From Microbacterium sp. (GTDB lineage: Bacteria > Actinomycetota > Actinomycetes > Actinomycetales > Microbacteriaceae): a stretch of 42,198 nt of DNA. The stretch spans positions 1 through 42,198 of the forward strand of contig JARBUN010000039.1 in the NCBI GenBank assembly GCA_029239635.1. Reading direction: 5' to 3'. A program made the position numbers and the translations under genes. The notes under the pieces were generated by a model, which did no database searches, was not told where the DNA came from, and saw only the letters and a list, made by a program, of their open reading frames with translations. This document shows, piece after piece, positions 23,325 to 31,063 of this stretch (the first letter of the stretch is position 1; each line of letters starts with the position of its first letter).

Positions 23325-23401
23325 ACAGAATCGGAGGTTCGTCAGAGAACCGGATGCCGTCGCGGCAACCCTCCGATTCCGGGGCGCTCATCCGATTCTG
23401 T
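23325..23401. repeat. 77-bp nested palindrome, GAATCGGA-type (copy 2)
   Basis: Perfect 11-bp outer arms ACAGAATCGGA (23325-23335) and TCCGATTCTGT (23391-23401). A second 3' arm CTCCGATTCCG (about 23371-23381) and a weaker second 5' arm GAACCGGA (about 23347-23354) give the X-X-X'-X' layout. Same core (GAATCGGA) as the palindrome 75 bp upstream. Confidence 0.65.
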
Positions 23402-23438
23402 GGCAGGACCCGGAGCCGCAACCGGCCGCTCCGCACGA

Positions 23439-23465
23439 AAGCCGCGCCCCGAGGGAGCGCGGCTT
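23439..23465 (-). terminator. Hairpin terminator of the ABC importer operon
   Basis: AAGCCGCGC (23439-23447) pairs perfectly with GCGCGGCTT (23457-23465). On the - strand it lies 19 nt after the permease stop and ends in a short run of T. Confidence 0.75.
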
Positions 23466-23483
23466 CGCGAGCAGAAGGCCGGG

Positions 23484-24488
23484 TCAGGCCGCCAGCGCCA
23501 CCAGCTTCCTCGCCCGGGCCGTCGCCAGCCGCACCCGGAGCACGTGCGTGAGGGCGCTCAGCCCGATCGCCGCGACGAGCGCGAGGCCGCTGGCCACCGC
23601 CTGCCAGAACGTCGTGACGCCCAGCAGCACGAGCGAGTTGTTCAGCGCGCCGTAGAACAGCACGCCCACCACGACGCCGAAGATCGTGCCCTCGCCTCCC
23701 GTCAGCGCGACACCGCCGAGCAGGACCGCCGTCAGCACGACGAGCTCGAACCCGGCGCCGAGCTGCCCGGCCGGGGCGCTGTTGAGGCGGGCCGCGACGA
23801 TCGTGCCGGCGAAGCCCGACATCGCGCCCGACAGGACGAACAGCGAGAAGGGCAGCCGGCGCACCGGGACTCCGGAGAGGTACGCCGCCTGCCGGTTGAC
23901 GCCGACGGCGTACACGTGACGCCCCGTGGGGGTCAGCGAGAGGAAGATCCCGGCCGCGATCAGCAGCAGGGCCGCGATCCACACCGACAGCGGCACGCCC
24001 GCGACCGTCCCGACGCCGAGTAGGCCGAACTGGTCACCGAAGTTGTTCCGCGGCGTGGGGCTGATGAGCTGCGCCACCCCGCGCACCGCGGTGAGCGTGC
24101 CGAGGGTGGTGATGAACGAGTTCAGTCCGAGCACCGTGACGATCACGGCGTTCACGAGGCCCACCACCGCCCCCGCGAGGATCGCGAGCACCATCGCGAC
24201 CGCCGGCTGGCCCGCACCCTTGTCCATGACGAGGGATGCCACGACCCCGCCGAGCGCGAGACTCGAGCCCACCGAGAGATCGATGTAGCCGGCGATGAGC
24301 AGCATCGCGACGGGGATGGCGACGATCGCGATCACCGCGCTGTCCTGCAGGATGCCGCGGATGTTCTGCCACCCGAAGAAGGAGTCGGTGGCGAGCTGGA
24401 CGCCGATGACGAGGATGATCAGCACGACGAGCAGCGGCGTGCGCACGACCCCCTCGACGGCGGCGCGGAGGAAGCGGTTGTCGGTCAC
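23484..24488 (-). CDS. ABC importer permease, RbsC type
   Basis: A 334-aa membrane permease of the ribose/xylose (BPD_transp_2) family with about 9-10 hydrophobic helices. Family hallmarks are GYIDLSVGSSLALGG, LGLNSFITTLGTLT and GRHVYAVGVNRQAAYLSGV, the last being near the ATPase-contact loop. It has a GTG start (VTDNRFLRA) that overlaps the ATPase stop in GTGA, a classic coupling. It is the last gene of a binding protein - ATPase - permease operon. The substrate is unknown; transporters of this class also carry non-sugars such as purines, autoinducers and sugar alcohols. Confidence 0.92.
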   Translation of the reverse strand: MTDNRFLRAAVEGVVRTPLLVVLIILVIGVQLATDSFFGWQNIRGILQDSAVIAIVAIPVAMLLIAGYIDLSVGSSLALGGVVASLVMDKGAGQPAVAMVLAILAGAVVGLVNAVIVTVLGLNSFITTLGTLTAVRGVAQLISPTPRNNFGDQFGLLGVGTVAGVPLSVWIAALLLIAAGIFLSLTPTGRHVYAVGVNRQAAYLSGVPVRRLPFSLFVLSGAMSGFAGTIVAARLNSAPAGQLGAGFELVVLTAVLLGGVALTGGEGTIFGVVVGVLFYGALNNSLVLLGVTTFWQAVASGLALVAAIGLSALTHVLRVRLATARARKLVALAA

Positions 24489-26002
24489 GGGCGGATTCCT
24501 TCGGTGAGGGCGGTGGGAGCGGTGTGGACGGCCGAGAGCAGGCCGTCGGCCGTGGTCAGGGCGACATCGACCTCGTCGACGACGGCCCCTTCCGAGAAGA
24601 TGAGGCAGCGGTGGGCGAGGTCGACGACCTCCTCGGGCTCGTTGGTGGCGACGATCACGCCGATGCCCTTCTCGGCGGCGAGGGTCTTGATCGCGTCGTA
24701 GATGTCCTTCCGCGCGCCGACATCGACGCCCTGGGTCGGGTCGTCGAGCAGGATCACCCGCGTGCGCGCGGCGTCGTTGACCCACCGTCCGAGAAGGATC
24801 TTCTGCTGGTTGCCGCCGCTGAACCGGCCCGCGGGCAGGTCGGCCGTGCGCGGACGCAGAGCGAGCCCGGAGGCCACCCGGTCGAAGACGCCGCGCTCCG
24901 CCGCGAGCGAGCGCAGACCCCACGATCCGAGTCGACGCATCGCCTCGATGACGGTGTTGTCCTGCGCGGGGAGGGCCGCGAACAGCCCCTCCCGCGCACG
25001 ATCGGCCGGAACGAGGGCGATGCCCGCGCGCAGCCCCTGCGCGGGCGAGCGGGTGTCGCGCGGCACGCCGTCGATCGCGAGCGTGCCACCGGTGCGCGCG
25101 ATGCGCCCGAACACCGTGCCGAGGAACCGCGTGCGTCCCGACCCGACCAGCCCGTAGCAGGCCACGATCTCGCCGGGCGCGACGGAGAGATCGATCGGTG
25201 CGAGCCCCGGCGCGGTGAGCCCGCGCACCTCGAGGACGGGCGTCTCCCCACGGCGCGGGGGCACGGGGCGGTCGTTCGTGGCGCCGTGACCGTCGCTGAT
25301 GGCCGCGACGAGCGATTCACGGCTGATCCCGGCCCCCTCGGCCGACCAGACGGCGCGGCCGTTCCGCATGACCGTCGCGGCATCCGCCAGCGCGAGCACC
25401 TCGCCGAGGAGATGCGTGACGTAGAGGATCGCGATCCCCCGGCCGGCGAGGTCGCGCACGAGCTGGCCGAGCCGCGCGGCCTCGGCGCGCGAGAGCGCGG
25501 CGGTCGGCTCGTCGAAGACGATGAGGCGCGCGTCGCGACGCACGACCTTCGCGATCTCGACCAGCTGCCGCTGCCCGATCGGGAGCGTCGCGACCTTCAC
25601 GTCGGGGTCGATGCCCGTGGCGCCGACCGCGTCCAGCGCCGCGCGCGCGAGACGGCGCTGTTCCCCGCGGCGGATGAGGCCGCCGGCCGTGGGCTCCTGG
25701 CCGATGAAGAGGTTCTCGGCGACCGTCATGTTCTCCAGCAGGCTCAGGTGCTGGTAGATGACCGCGACGCCCGCGGCGATGGATGTCCGCGGCGTGAGGG
25801 AGTCGTAGGCGGCGCCTTCGATCTCGATCACGCCGGCCGTCGGGGCGACTCCCCCGCCCAGGCAGGCGATGAGCGTGGACTTGCCGGCGCCGTTGTGGCC
25901 GAGCAGCGCGTGGATGCGCCCCCCGGGGATGTCGAGGGTGACGTCGTCGAGAGCGAGAGTGGCCCCGTACCGCTTCGTCAGACCGCGCACGGTGACAGAC
26001 AT
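24485..26002 (-). CDS. ABC importer ATPase with two nucleotide-binding domains, RbsA type
   Basis: A 505-aa tandem ATPase. First domain (about 1-235): Walker A LLGHNGAGKSTLI, Walker B LIVFDEPTAAL; its signature reads LPIGQRQL rather than LSGGQ, as is usual in this family. Second domain (about 250-500): degenerate Walker A CYGLVGSGRTRFL, signature FSGGNQQKILLGRW, Walker B VILLDDPTQGVDVGAR. This asymmetry is the normal state of the RbsA/XylG class. The start at 26002 (MSVTVRGLTKRYGAT) is placed by homology; the ribosome-binding site is weak. It is 61 bp after the binding-protein gene and overlaps the permease. Confidence 0.93.
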   Translation of the reverse strand: MSVTVRGLTKRYGATLALDDVTLDIPGGRIHALLGHNGAGKSTLIACLGGGVAPTAGVIEIEGAAYDSLTPRTSIAAGVAVIYQHLSLLENMTVAENLFIGQEPTAGGLIRRGEQRRLARAALDAVGATGIDPDVKVATLPIGQRQLVEIAKVVRRDARLIVFDEPTAALSRAEAARLGQLVRDLAGRGIAILYVTHLLGEVLALADAATVMRNGRAVWSAEGAGISRESLVAAISDGHGATNDRPVPPRRGETPVLEVRGLTAPGLAPIDLSVAPGEIVACYGLVGSGRTRFLGTVFGRIARTGGTLAIDGVPRDTRSPAQGLRAGIALVPADRAREGLFAALPAQDNTVIEAMRRLGSWGLRSLAAERGVFDRVASGLALRPRTADLPAGRFSGGNQQKILLGRWVNDAARTRVILLDDPTQGVDVGARKDIYDAIKTLAAEKGIGVIVATNEPEEVVDLAHRCLIFSEGAVVDEVDVALTTADGLLSAVHTAPTALTEGIRP

Positions 26003-26063
26003 GACTGATTCCGTTCTCGTCGAAGGAGGGGGTGGGGCGGGTGCGGCCCGCCCCACCGGGAGG

Positions 26064-27065
26064 TCAGCCGCCGAGCTCGGTGATGTAGCTCGACAGGTCG
26101 GGGTCGGAGACCGTGACCACCTTCACGGGGAGGTCGACACTGGCATCCGTCTTCCCCTCGCCGAGGGCGATGGGGATGTCGATGACGTTGTCGACGAGGT
26201 CCTTGAGCGAGAAGTACGTGGCGGCCCGGAAGAAGCTGCCGTCACGCATCTTCTGCAGCAGGAACAGGTTGGGGTCGAGGCCGCCGACGTAGGTCTTCGG
26301 GTCGTTCTCGGGTCGGCCCGAGGCGACGAGCGCCTGGTACGCGCCCTGCGCGGCATCGCCGACGGCCGAGACCACGACGTTCGCGTTCGGGTGCTGCGCG
26401 AGCAGCGTCGTGGTCACCGAGAGCCCGTCGTCGGGGGTCACGGCCTGCTGCTCGCCGACGATCTGCAGGTCGGGGCCGGTCTCCTTCAGTCCGTCGAGCA
26501 GACCCTGCGTGCGCTCTTGACCGATCTGCCGCTCGGTCTCGCTCAGCACGATGACCTCGGCGTCCGGTCCGACGTTCTTCAGCGCCCACTCCGCGGCATC
26601 CTTCCCCAGGTCGTAACCGGACTGGTAGAAGCTGAACTGCAGGGTGGCGTCCTGGTTGGTCATGTCGCCGCCGTACGTCACCCAGTATTTGCCCGCGCTG
26701 CGGTATTGCTGCGCAACCGATTCGAGGCTGGCCGGGTCGACGGGGAACGACACGACCGCGTCGACGTCGCTGGTGAGGTTCGAAGTGAGCTGGCTGACCT
26801 GCTTCTGCAGGTCCATCTCATCGTTGGTGAAGCTGACGTCGACGCCCTTCTCGGCCGCACGCGCCTGCACGATGTTCGTGATGGCGCCGTAGACGGGCAG
26901 GGCGGTGAAGGGGTAGTCGAACAGGATCTTCTTCACGGGGCCGCGCTCGGCCGAGGCGGTGGCGCCGTTTCCGGCGTCGTCGGCTGCCGTGGTGCTGCAG
27001 GCCGAGAGGGCGAGACCGGCGAGGGCGACCGTGGCGAGGGCGGTCAGGCGGAGGCTGCGCTTCAT
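26064..27065 (-). CDS. Substrate-binding lipoprotein of the ABC importer
   Basis: A 333-aa extracytoplasmic binding protein of the periplasmic-binding-protein type used by ribose-class importers. Lipoprotein signal: basic MKRSLR, hydrophobic core, lipobox ALSAC with the lipidated Cys at residue 23. The mature protein is PBP type 1 (KKILFDYPFTALPVYGAI, DAVVSFPVDPASL, GDAAQGAYQALVASGR, YVGGLDPNLFLLQ). It would be anchored outside the cell and hand its ligand to the two downstream proteins. Nothing in the binding cleft identifies the ligand; the neighbouring amidohydrolase hints at an amide or N-containing compound. Confidence 0.92.
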   Translation of the reverse strand: MKRSLRLTALATVALAGLALSACSTTAADDAGNGATASAERGPVKKILFDYPFTALPVYGAITNIVQARAAEKGVDVSFTNDEMDLQKQVSQLTSNLTSDVDAVVSFPVDPASLESVAQQYRSAGKYWVTYGGDMTNQDATLQFSFYQSGYDLGKDAAEWALKNVGPDAEVIVLSETERQIGQERTQGLLDGLKETGPDLQIVGEQQAVTPDDGLSVTTTLLAQHPNANVVVSAVGDAAQGAYQALVASGRPENDPKTYVGGLDPNLFLLQKMRDGSFFRAATYFSLKDLVDNVIDIPIALGEGKTDASVDLPVKVVTVSDPDLSSYITELGG

Positions 27066-27156
27066 GATGCTCCTTGCGGTGAGGTGATGCGGGTGACGGG
27101 TGCTGTCGTGCGGGTGGGGCAGGGGGGAAGCTTTCGGGCGACGCGGATGCCAGGGG

Positions 27157-28798
27157 TCAGAGCGTCCACACGCGTCGACCCGCGAACCACGTCTCCACCG
27201 CGCGCGTGTCCACGACGCGGTCGATGTCGACGGCGAAGGGGTCCTGGTCGAGCACGACGAAGTCCGCCGACTTGCCGGCGACGAGCGAGCCCGTGACCTC
27301 GCCGAGGCCCATCGCGGTCGCGGCGTTGACGGTGAAGACCTCGAAGGCCTCCTCCAGCGTCAGCGCCTGCTCCGGCCACAGCGTTCCCGGCGCGCGGGTC
27401 GGCGCGGGTGACGAGACCCTGGATGCCCTCCCACGGGTTGGGAGAGACGCTGACCGGCCAGTCCGACCCGCCCGCGACGAGCACGCCGCGGTCGACGAGG
27501 TCGCGATTGGGCTGGAGGTGCTGCGCCTCGGGCTGGGGACGGACCTGGGCGATGGCATCCGGGATCACGCCCGGGAACCACAGGAACGGCGAGATGTCGG
27601 CTGACACGTCGAGCTCGACGAAGCGCTGCCGGTCGTCGGGGTGCACGAACTGCCCGTGGGCGATCTGGTAGCGGACGGCGGTGCCGCCGCCGGCGCGGAC
27701 GGCGGCGATCGCGTCGAGGGCGATGCGCACCGCGGCGTCTCCCGTGCAGTGGATCTTCGCGCCGAGGCCCTGCGACGCGGTACGGGTGAGCCACGCGGTC
27801 AGCTCCGCGGGGTCCATCGTGGTCACGCCGCAGTGCGCGTGCCCGTGGTCGGCACTCGGCAGGTAGGGCGTGAGGAATGCCCCGGTGTGCGTGGGCGGCA
27901 CCCCGTCGAGCGCGACCTTGACGAAGTCGGGGCGGTGGTGTGCGGTGCGGAACTCCTCGCGTCGGGCGACGAGCTCATCACCGACCGGGGTGTTCGCGAA
28001 GAGGAACTCGCTCGACAGCAGCGACGACACGACCCAGGCATGCAGGTCGCCGGCGACATCGAGGTCGCGCAGCGCCCCCATGATCTCGACGGTGGCGGCG
28101 GCATCCTGGAACGCCGTGATCCCGAACGAGTGGAGGATCTCGATCGCACGGGCGCTCGCCCGGCGGTAGCGCTCGGGGGTGCGGGCGAGGCTGCGGTCGA
28201 GCGCCTCGGTGACGGGAAGCGTCGCGGACTCCATGAGCAGTCCGGTGGGCTCCCCCGACTCGGGGTCCCGCACGATCCGACCCTGCGCGGGGTCGGGGGT
28301 GTCGGAGCGGATGCCGGCTGCCGCCAGCGCCGCGGAGTTCGCGAAGCGGTTGTGGTGGCTGTCGTCGGTGAGGACCACCGGGCGTCCGCCCGCCGCCTCG
28401 TCGAAGCGCGCGCGGGTCTCGGCGCGGGCGAAGTCGTCGAGCAGCACGCTGCCGAACGCCTCCCCGACGATCCACTCGTCGGGGCCGAGCCCGGCTGCGT
28501 GGGCGCGCACCGTCTCGAGCACCTCGTCGAGTCCCGCCGTCGGAGAGAAGGCCAGCTGGAAGAGATCGGCCTCACCGGCCATGAGGTGGTGGTTGTGCAC
28601 GTCGACGAGGCCCGGCACCACCGTGGCTCCCGCCAGGTCCCGCACCTCGGTGTCGGGACCGGCGGTGGCGAGCACCTCCTCGTCTCCCCCGACGGCGAGG
28701 AGGCGTCCGCCCGCCACGGCGAGGGCGGTCGCCGAGCGGCGGGACCGATCGGCGGTGTACACGACGGCGTTGTGCAGGATGAGGTCGGCGACGGTCAT
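27157..28798 (-). pseudogene. YtcJ-like amidohydrolase, frameshifted near its 3' end
   Basis: Amidohydrolase of the YtcJ/Amidohydro_3 type, hydrolysing C-N bonds with metal(s). The N-terminal 466 residues read normally: start MTVADLILHNAVVYTAD, metal-site VDVHNHHLM, then IHCTGDAAVRIALDAI, AHGQFVHPDDRQR and GGSDWPVS. Near 27391-27398 the frame shifts. The expected end, PGTLWPEQALTLEEAFEVFT through GSLVAGKSADFVVLDQDPFA to WTL, continues in the other frame and stops at 27157. Restoring frame needs +2 or -1 nt; a lost CG unit in CGCGCG would restore DPRAPGTLWPEQ and a 547-aa protein. Possible sequencing error. Lies between the aldehyde dehydrogenase and the importer on the same strand. Confidence 0.8.
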
Positions 28799-28899
28799 GA
28801 GGCTCCCGGTGTTCGGCGGTGTCGGAATCGACACCGGTGAGGGGTGGAACGGTTCCGACAGGCGGGGTGGCCCGGATGCCGGCGGGGCGGGTCGCGCGC

Positions 28900-28980
28900 T
28901 CCGGTGCGGGCGAGGCGGGGTCCGGTGCGGGCGAGGCGGGGTCCGGTGCGGGTGAGTACATACTCCGCGCACCGGACCCC
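28900..28980 (-). terminator. Terminator hairpin fed by a 21-bp tandem repeat
   Basis: A 21-bp unit (starts TCCGGTGCGGGCG, ends AGGCGGGG) is repeated at 28900-28920 and 28921-28941, with a partial third copy from 28942. The third copy's GGGGTCCGGTGCG (28938-28950) pairs perfectly over 13 bp with CGCACCGGACCCC (28968-28980); the loop has a small GAGTA/TACTC pairing. The first two copies can compete for the same 3' arm. On the - strand it lies 63 nt after the aldehyde dehydrogenase stop. No gene is seen in 28799-29043. Confidence 0.7.
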
Positions 28981-29043
28981 GCGGACTTGACCAGGGATGC
29001 CGCGGGGTTGACGGTGCACGCACGACCCGCGGCCCGGGCGGGG

Positions 29044-30519
29044 TCAGCCGTTGATCACCTGCGGAACGCCGAGCGCCTTGAGCCCCTCGACGCCGAACTC
29101 GAGGCCGTACCCCGAGCCCTTCACCCCGCCGAACGGGATGAGCGGGTGCACCCCGCCGTGCGAGTTGATCCACACCGTGCCCGCCTGCAGGCGCGCGGCC
29201 ACGCGGCGCGCGGCGTCGCGGTCGCTCGACCAGACCGAGGCGCCGAGGCCGACGTCGAGGCCGTTCGCGCTCGCGATGGCGTCCTCCACGTCGCTGTACC
29301 GGATGATGGGCAGCGCCGGTCCGAACTGCTCCTCGTCCACGAGGGCGACGCCGTCGGTGACGTCGGCCACGATCGTCGTGCGATAGAACAGCTCACCGAG
29401 ATCCGTGGCGGGCTCGCCGCCGAGCACGACGCGGCCGCCGGAGGCCTTGGCATCCTGGACGAGCCGGTCGACGATGTCGAACTGCTGCTTGTTCTGCAGC
29501 GGGCCGAGCACCGTGCCCTCATCCAGACCGCGCCCCATCGGCACGTGCGCCGCGTATCCGGCGAGAGCGTCGACGACGGCGTCGTAGACGTCGTCGTGCA
29601 CGTACAGGCGCTTGAGCGCGGCGCACGTCTGGCCGGTGTTGATGAACGCGCCCCAGAACAGTCCCTCGGCGATGGCGGCCGGGTCGACGTCGGGCAGCAC
29701 GATGCCGGCGTCGTTGCCGCCGAGTTCGAGGGTGAGGCGGGCGAGGTTGCCGGCGGAGCTCTCGATGATCCTCCGGCCGGTGGCGGTGGAGCCGGTGAAC
29801 ATCACCTTGGCGACATCGGGGTGGGCGACCAGACGCGCGCCGGCGTCACGATCGCCCGCCACGGCGATGAGCACGTCGTCGGGCAGCACCTCGTTGATGA
29901 CGTCGACGAGGGCGAGCACGCTGAGGGGCGTGTACTCGCTCGGCTTGACCACGACGGTGTTGCCCATGCGCAGCGCCGGGGCGATCTGCCACACCGTGAT
30001 CATCATGGGCCAGTTCCACGGCCCGACCGCGGCGACGACGCCGAGCGCGCGGTAGTGCAGCTCGGCGTACACCTGGCCGTCGTCGACGACCACCTCGGGC
30101 TTGAGCTCGGTGCCCGCGGCGGTGCGCAGCCACGCGGCGCACGCACCCACCTCGAAGCGGGCGTTGGGGCCGTCGAGCGGCTTGCCCTGTTCGCGCGACA
30201 GCAGACGGGCCAGCGCTTCGGCGTTCGCCTCGATGCGGTCGGCGGCGGCCATCAGCAGTCCGCTGCGCTCGTCGTGCCCGAGGGCGTCCCACGCGGGTTG
30301 CGCGGCGCGGGCGCGGGCCACGGCGGCGTCGACGTCGGCCACGGAGTGCACGGGGGCTCGCCCGATCACCTCGCGCGTCGCGGCATCCGGGATCTCCCGT
30401 CCCTGCCCCTCGGGTGCCTGCACGCGCGCGAGCAGCGCGGCGTCGTCGGCGTCCGGCGCGGCGGCGGGCGCGGCCGCGTCGACCTCGGGATCGGCCAGGG
30501 CGGGGGTGGGGTCGGACAT
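29044..30519 (-). CDS. Aldehyde dehydrogenase family protein
   Basis: A 491-aa NAD(P)+-dependent aldehyde dehydrogenase. Seen: PWNWPMMITVWQIAPALRMG and VVKPSEYTPLS (cofactor site), FTGSTATGR, general-base Glu in ELGGNDAGIVL, nucleophile Cys in NTGQTCAALKRLY, and PFGGVKGSGYGLEFG at the C-terminus. The N-terminal 40 residues are Ala/Asp-rich and unlike the family. The specific aldehyde is not readable; it is a candidate for oxidising the arylacetaldehyde released by the amine oxidase. AAGGAG lies 7 nt before ATG 30519. The repeat-fed terminator downstream suggests it is transcribed separately from the amidohydrolase. Confidence 0.88.
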   Translation of the reverse strand: MSDPTPALADPEVDAAAPAAAPDADDAALLARVQAPEGQGREIPDAATREVIGRAPVHSVADVDAAVARARAAQPAWDALGHDERSGLLMAAADRIEANAEALARLLSREQGKPLDGPNARFEVGACAAWLRTAAGTELKPEVVVDDGQVYAELHYRALGVVAAVGPWNWPMMITVWQIAPALRMGNTVVVKPSEYTPLSVLALVDVINEVLPDDVLIAVAGDRDAGARLVAHPDVAKVMFTGSTATGRRIIESSAGNLARLTLELGGNDAGIVLPDVDPAAIAEGLFWGAFINTGQTCAALKRLYVHDDVYDAVVDALAGYAAHVPMGRGLDEGTVLGPLQNKQQFDIVDRLVQDAKASGGRVVLGGEPATDLGELFYRTTIVADVTDGVALVDEEQFGPALPIIRYSDVEDAIASANGLDVGLGASVWSSDRDAARRVAARLQAGTVWINSHGGVHPLIPFGGVKGSGYGLEFGVEGLKALGVPQVING

Positions 30520-30569
30520 CTCGGCTCCTTCGGTTCGCGTCCCGGGCCGTCGTGCGTGGGCCCGTTCCG

Positions 30570-30785
30570 TCAGCCTCCGCCGACCGCGACGCGGTCTCTT
30601 GTCCGCCCGCGCGCGCCGCATGACCGGGCGTGCCCGCTTCCCCCTCCCCCACGCGGGTGTGCTGCGTCCCGCCGCCGGGGGCGCTCGATCGCGGATCGTA
30701 CGACGTGTTGCGCCTCGTCGGCACTCAGCGCGACGTCGCGCGCCGGGTCGGCGGCGCTCAGCGCCGCGAAGGGGTCCGTGTTCAT
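30570..30785 (-). CDS. Small open frame, possible remnant of a longer gene
   Basis: A 71-codon frame preceded by GAGAGAGGA. The first ~33 residues (MNTDPFAALSAADPARDVAL then SADEAQHVVRSAI) look like the N-terminus of an actinobacterial membrane-protein family that begins 'DPF-ALR--DPA'. After that the sequence becomes Arg/Gly-rich without recognisable homology, as if the body of the gene has been lost. It may be a decayed gene or a chance frame. It would also be the leader region of the aldehyde dehydrogenase transcript. Confidence 0.3.
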   Translation of the reverse strand: MNTDPFAALSAADPARDVALSADEAQHVVRSAIERPRRRDAAHPRGGGGSGHARSCGARGRTRDRVAVGGG

Positions 30786-30920
30786 GGGGCGTCCTCTCTC
30801 ATTCTCGGCACCCCGTTCCTGTCGCGAGCCCGCCCGAACGTGACACCCCGCCCGACCTTGCTCGACCGAACCGCGCTCGATGCTCGCTGCGACGCCACTT
30901 CTTTGAGCATTCGGCACCTC

Positions 30921-31013
30921 TTGGCGAGAAGGCGCTGCGCATATACTCGATCCCGTCAGGCGCACGAAGTCGTGCGTCGCTGCTCGAAAAAAGGGCACGT
31001 AGCGGGTTCCCGC
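30921..31013 (+). promoter_or_regulatory. Probable control region of the TPP-enzyme gene
   Basis: The gap 30786-31063 is lower in GC than its surroundings. A weak promoter TTGGCG (30921-30926) with TATACT (30942-30947) has a short 15-bp spacer. Downstream are two palindromes: CGCACGAAGTCGTGCG (30961-30976, 7-bp arms) and GCGGGTTCCCGC (31002-31013). They are candidate operators. The remainder of 30520-31063 shows only the small frame above. Confidence 0.4.
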
Positions 31014-31063
31014 GAGACACATACGGCATTCCTCCGTCTCCGTCTCGAAAGGCTCCCTTCGTC

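Noticed and set aside
28900..28956. CRISPR-like repeat
   Set aside because: The 21-bp units are directly adjacent without spacers, only 2.7 copies, and no cas gene is near.
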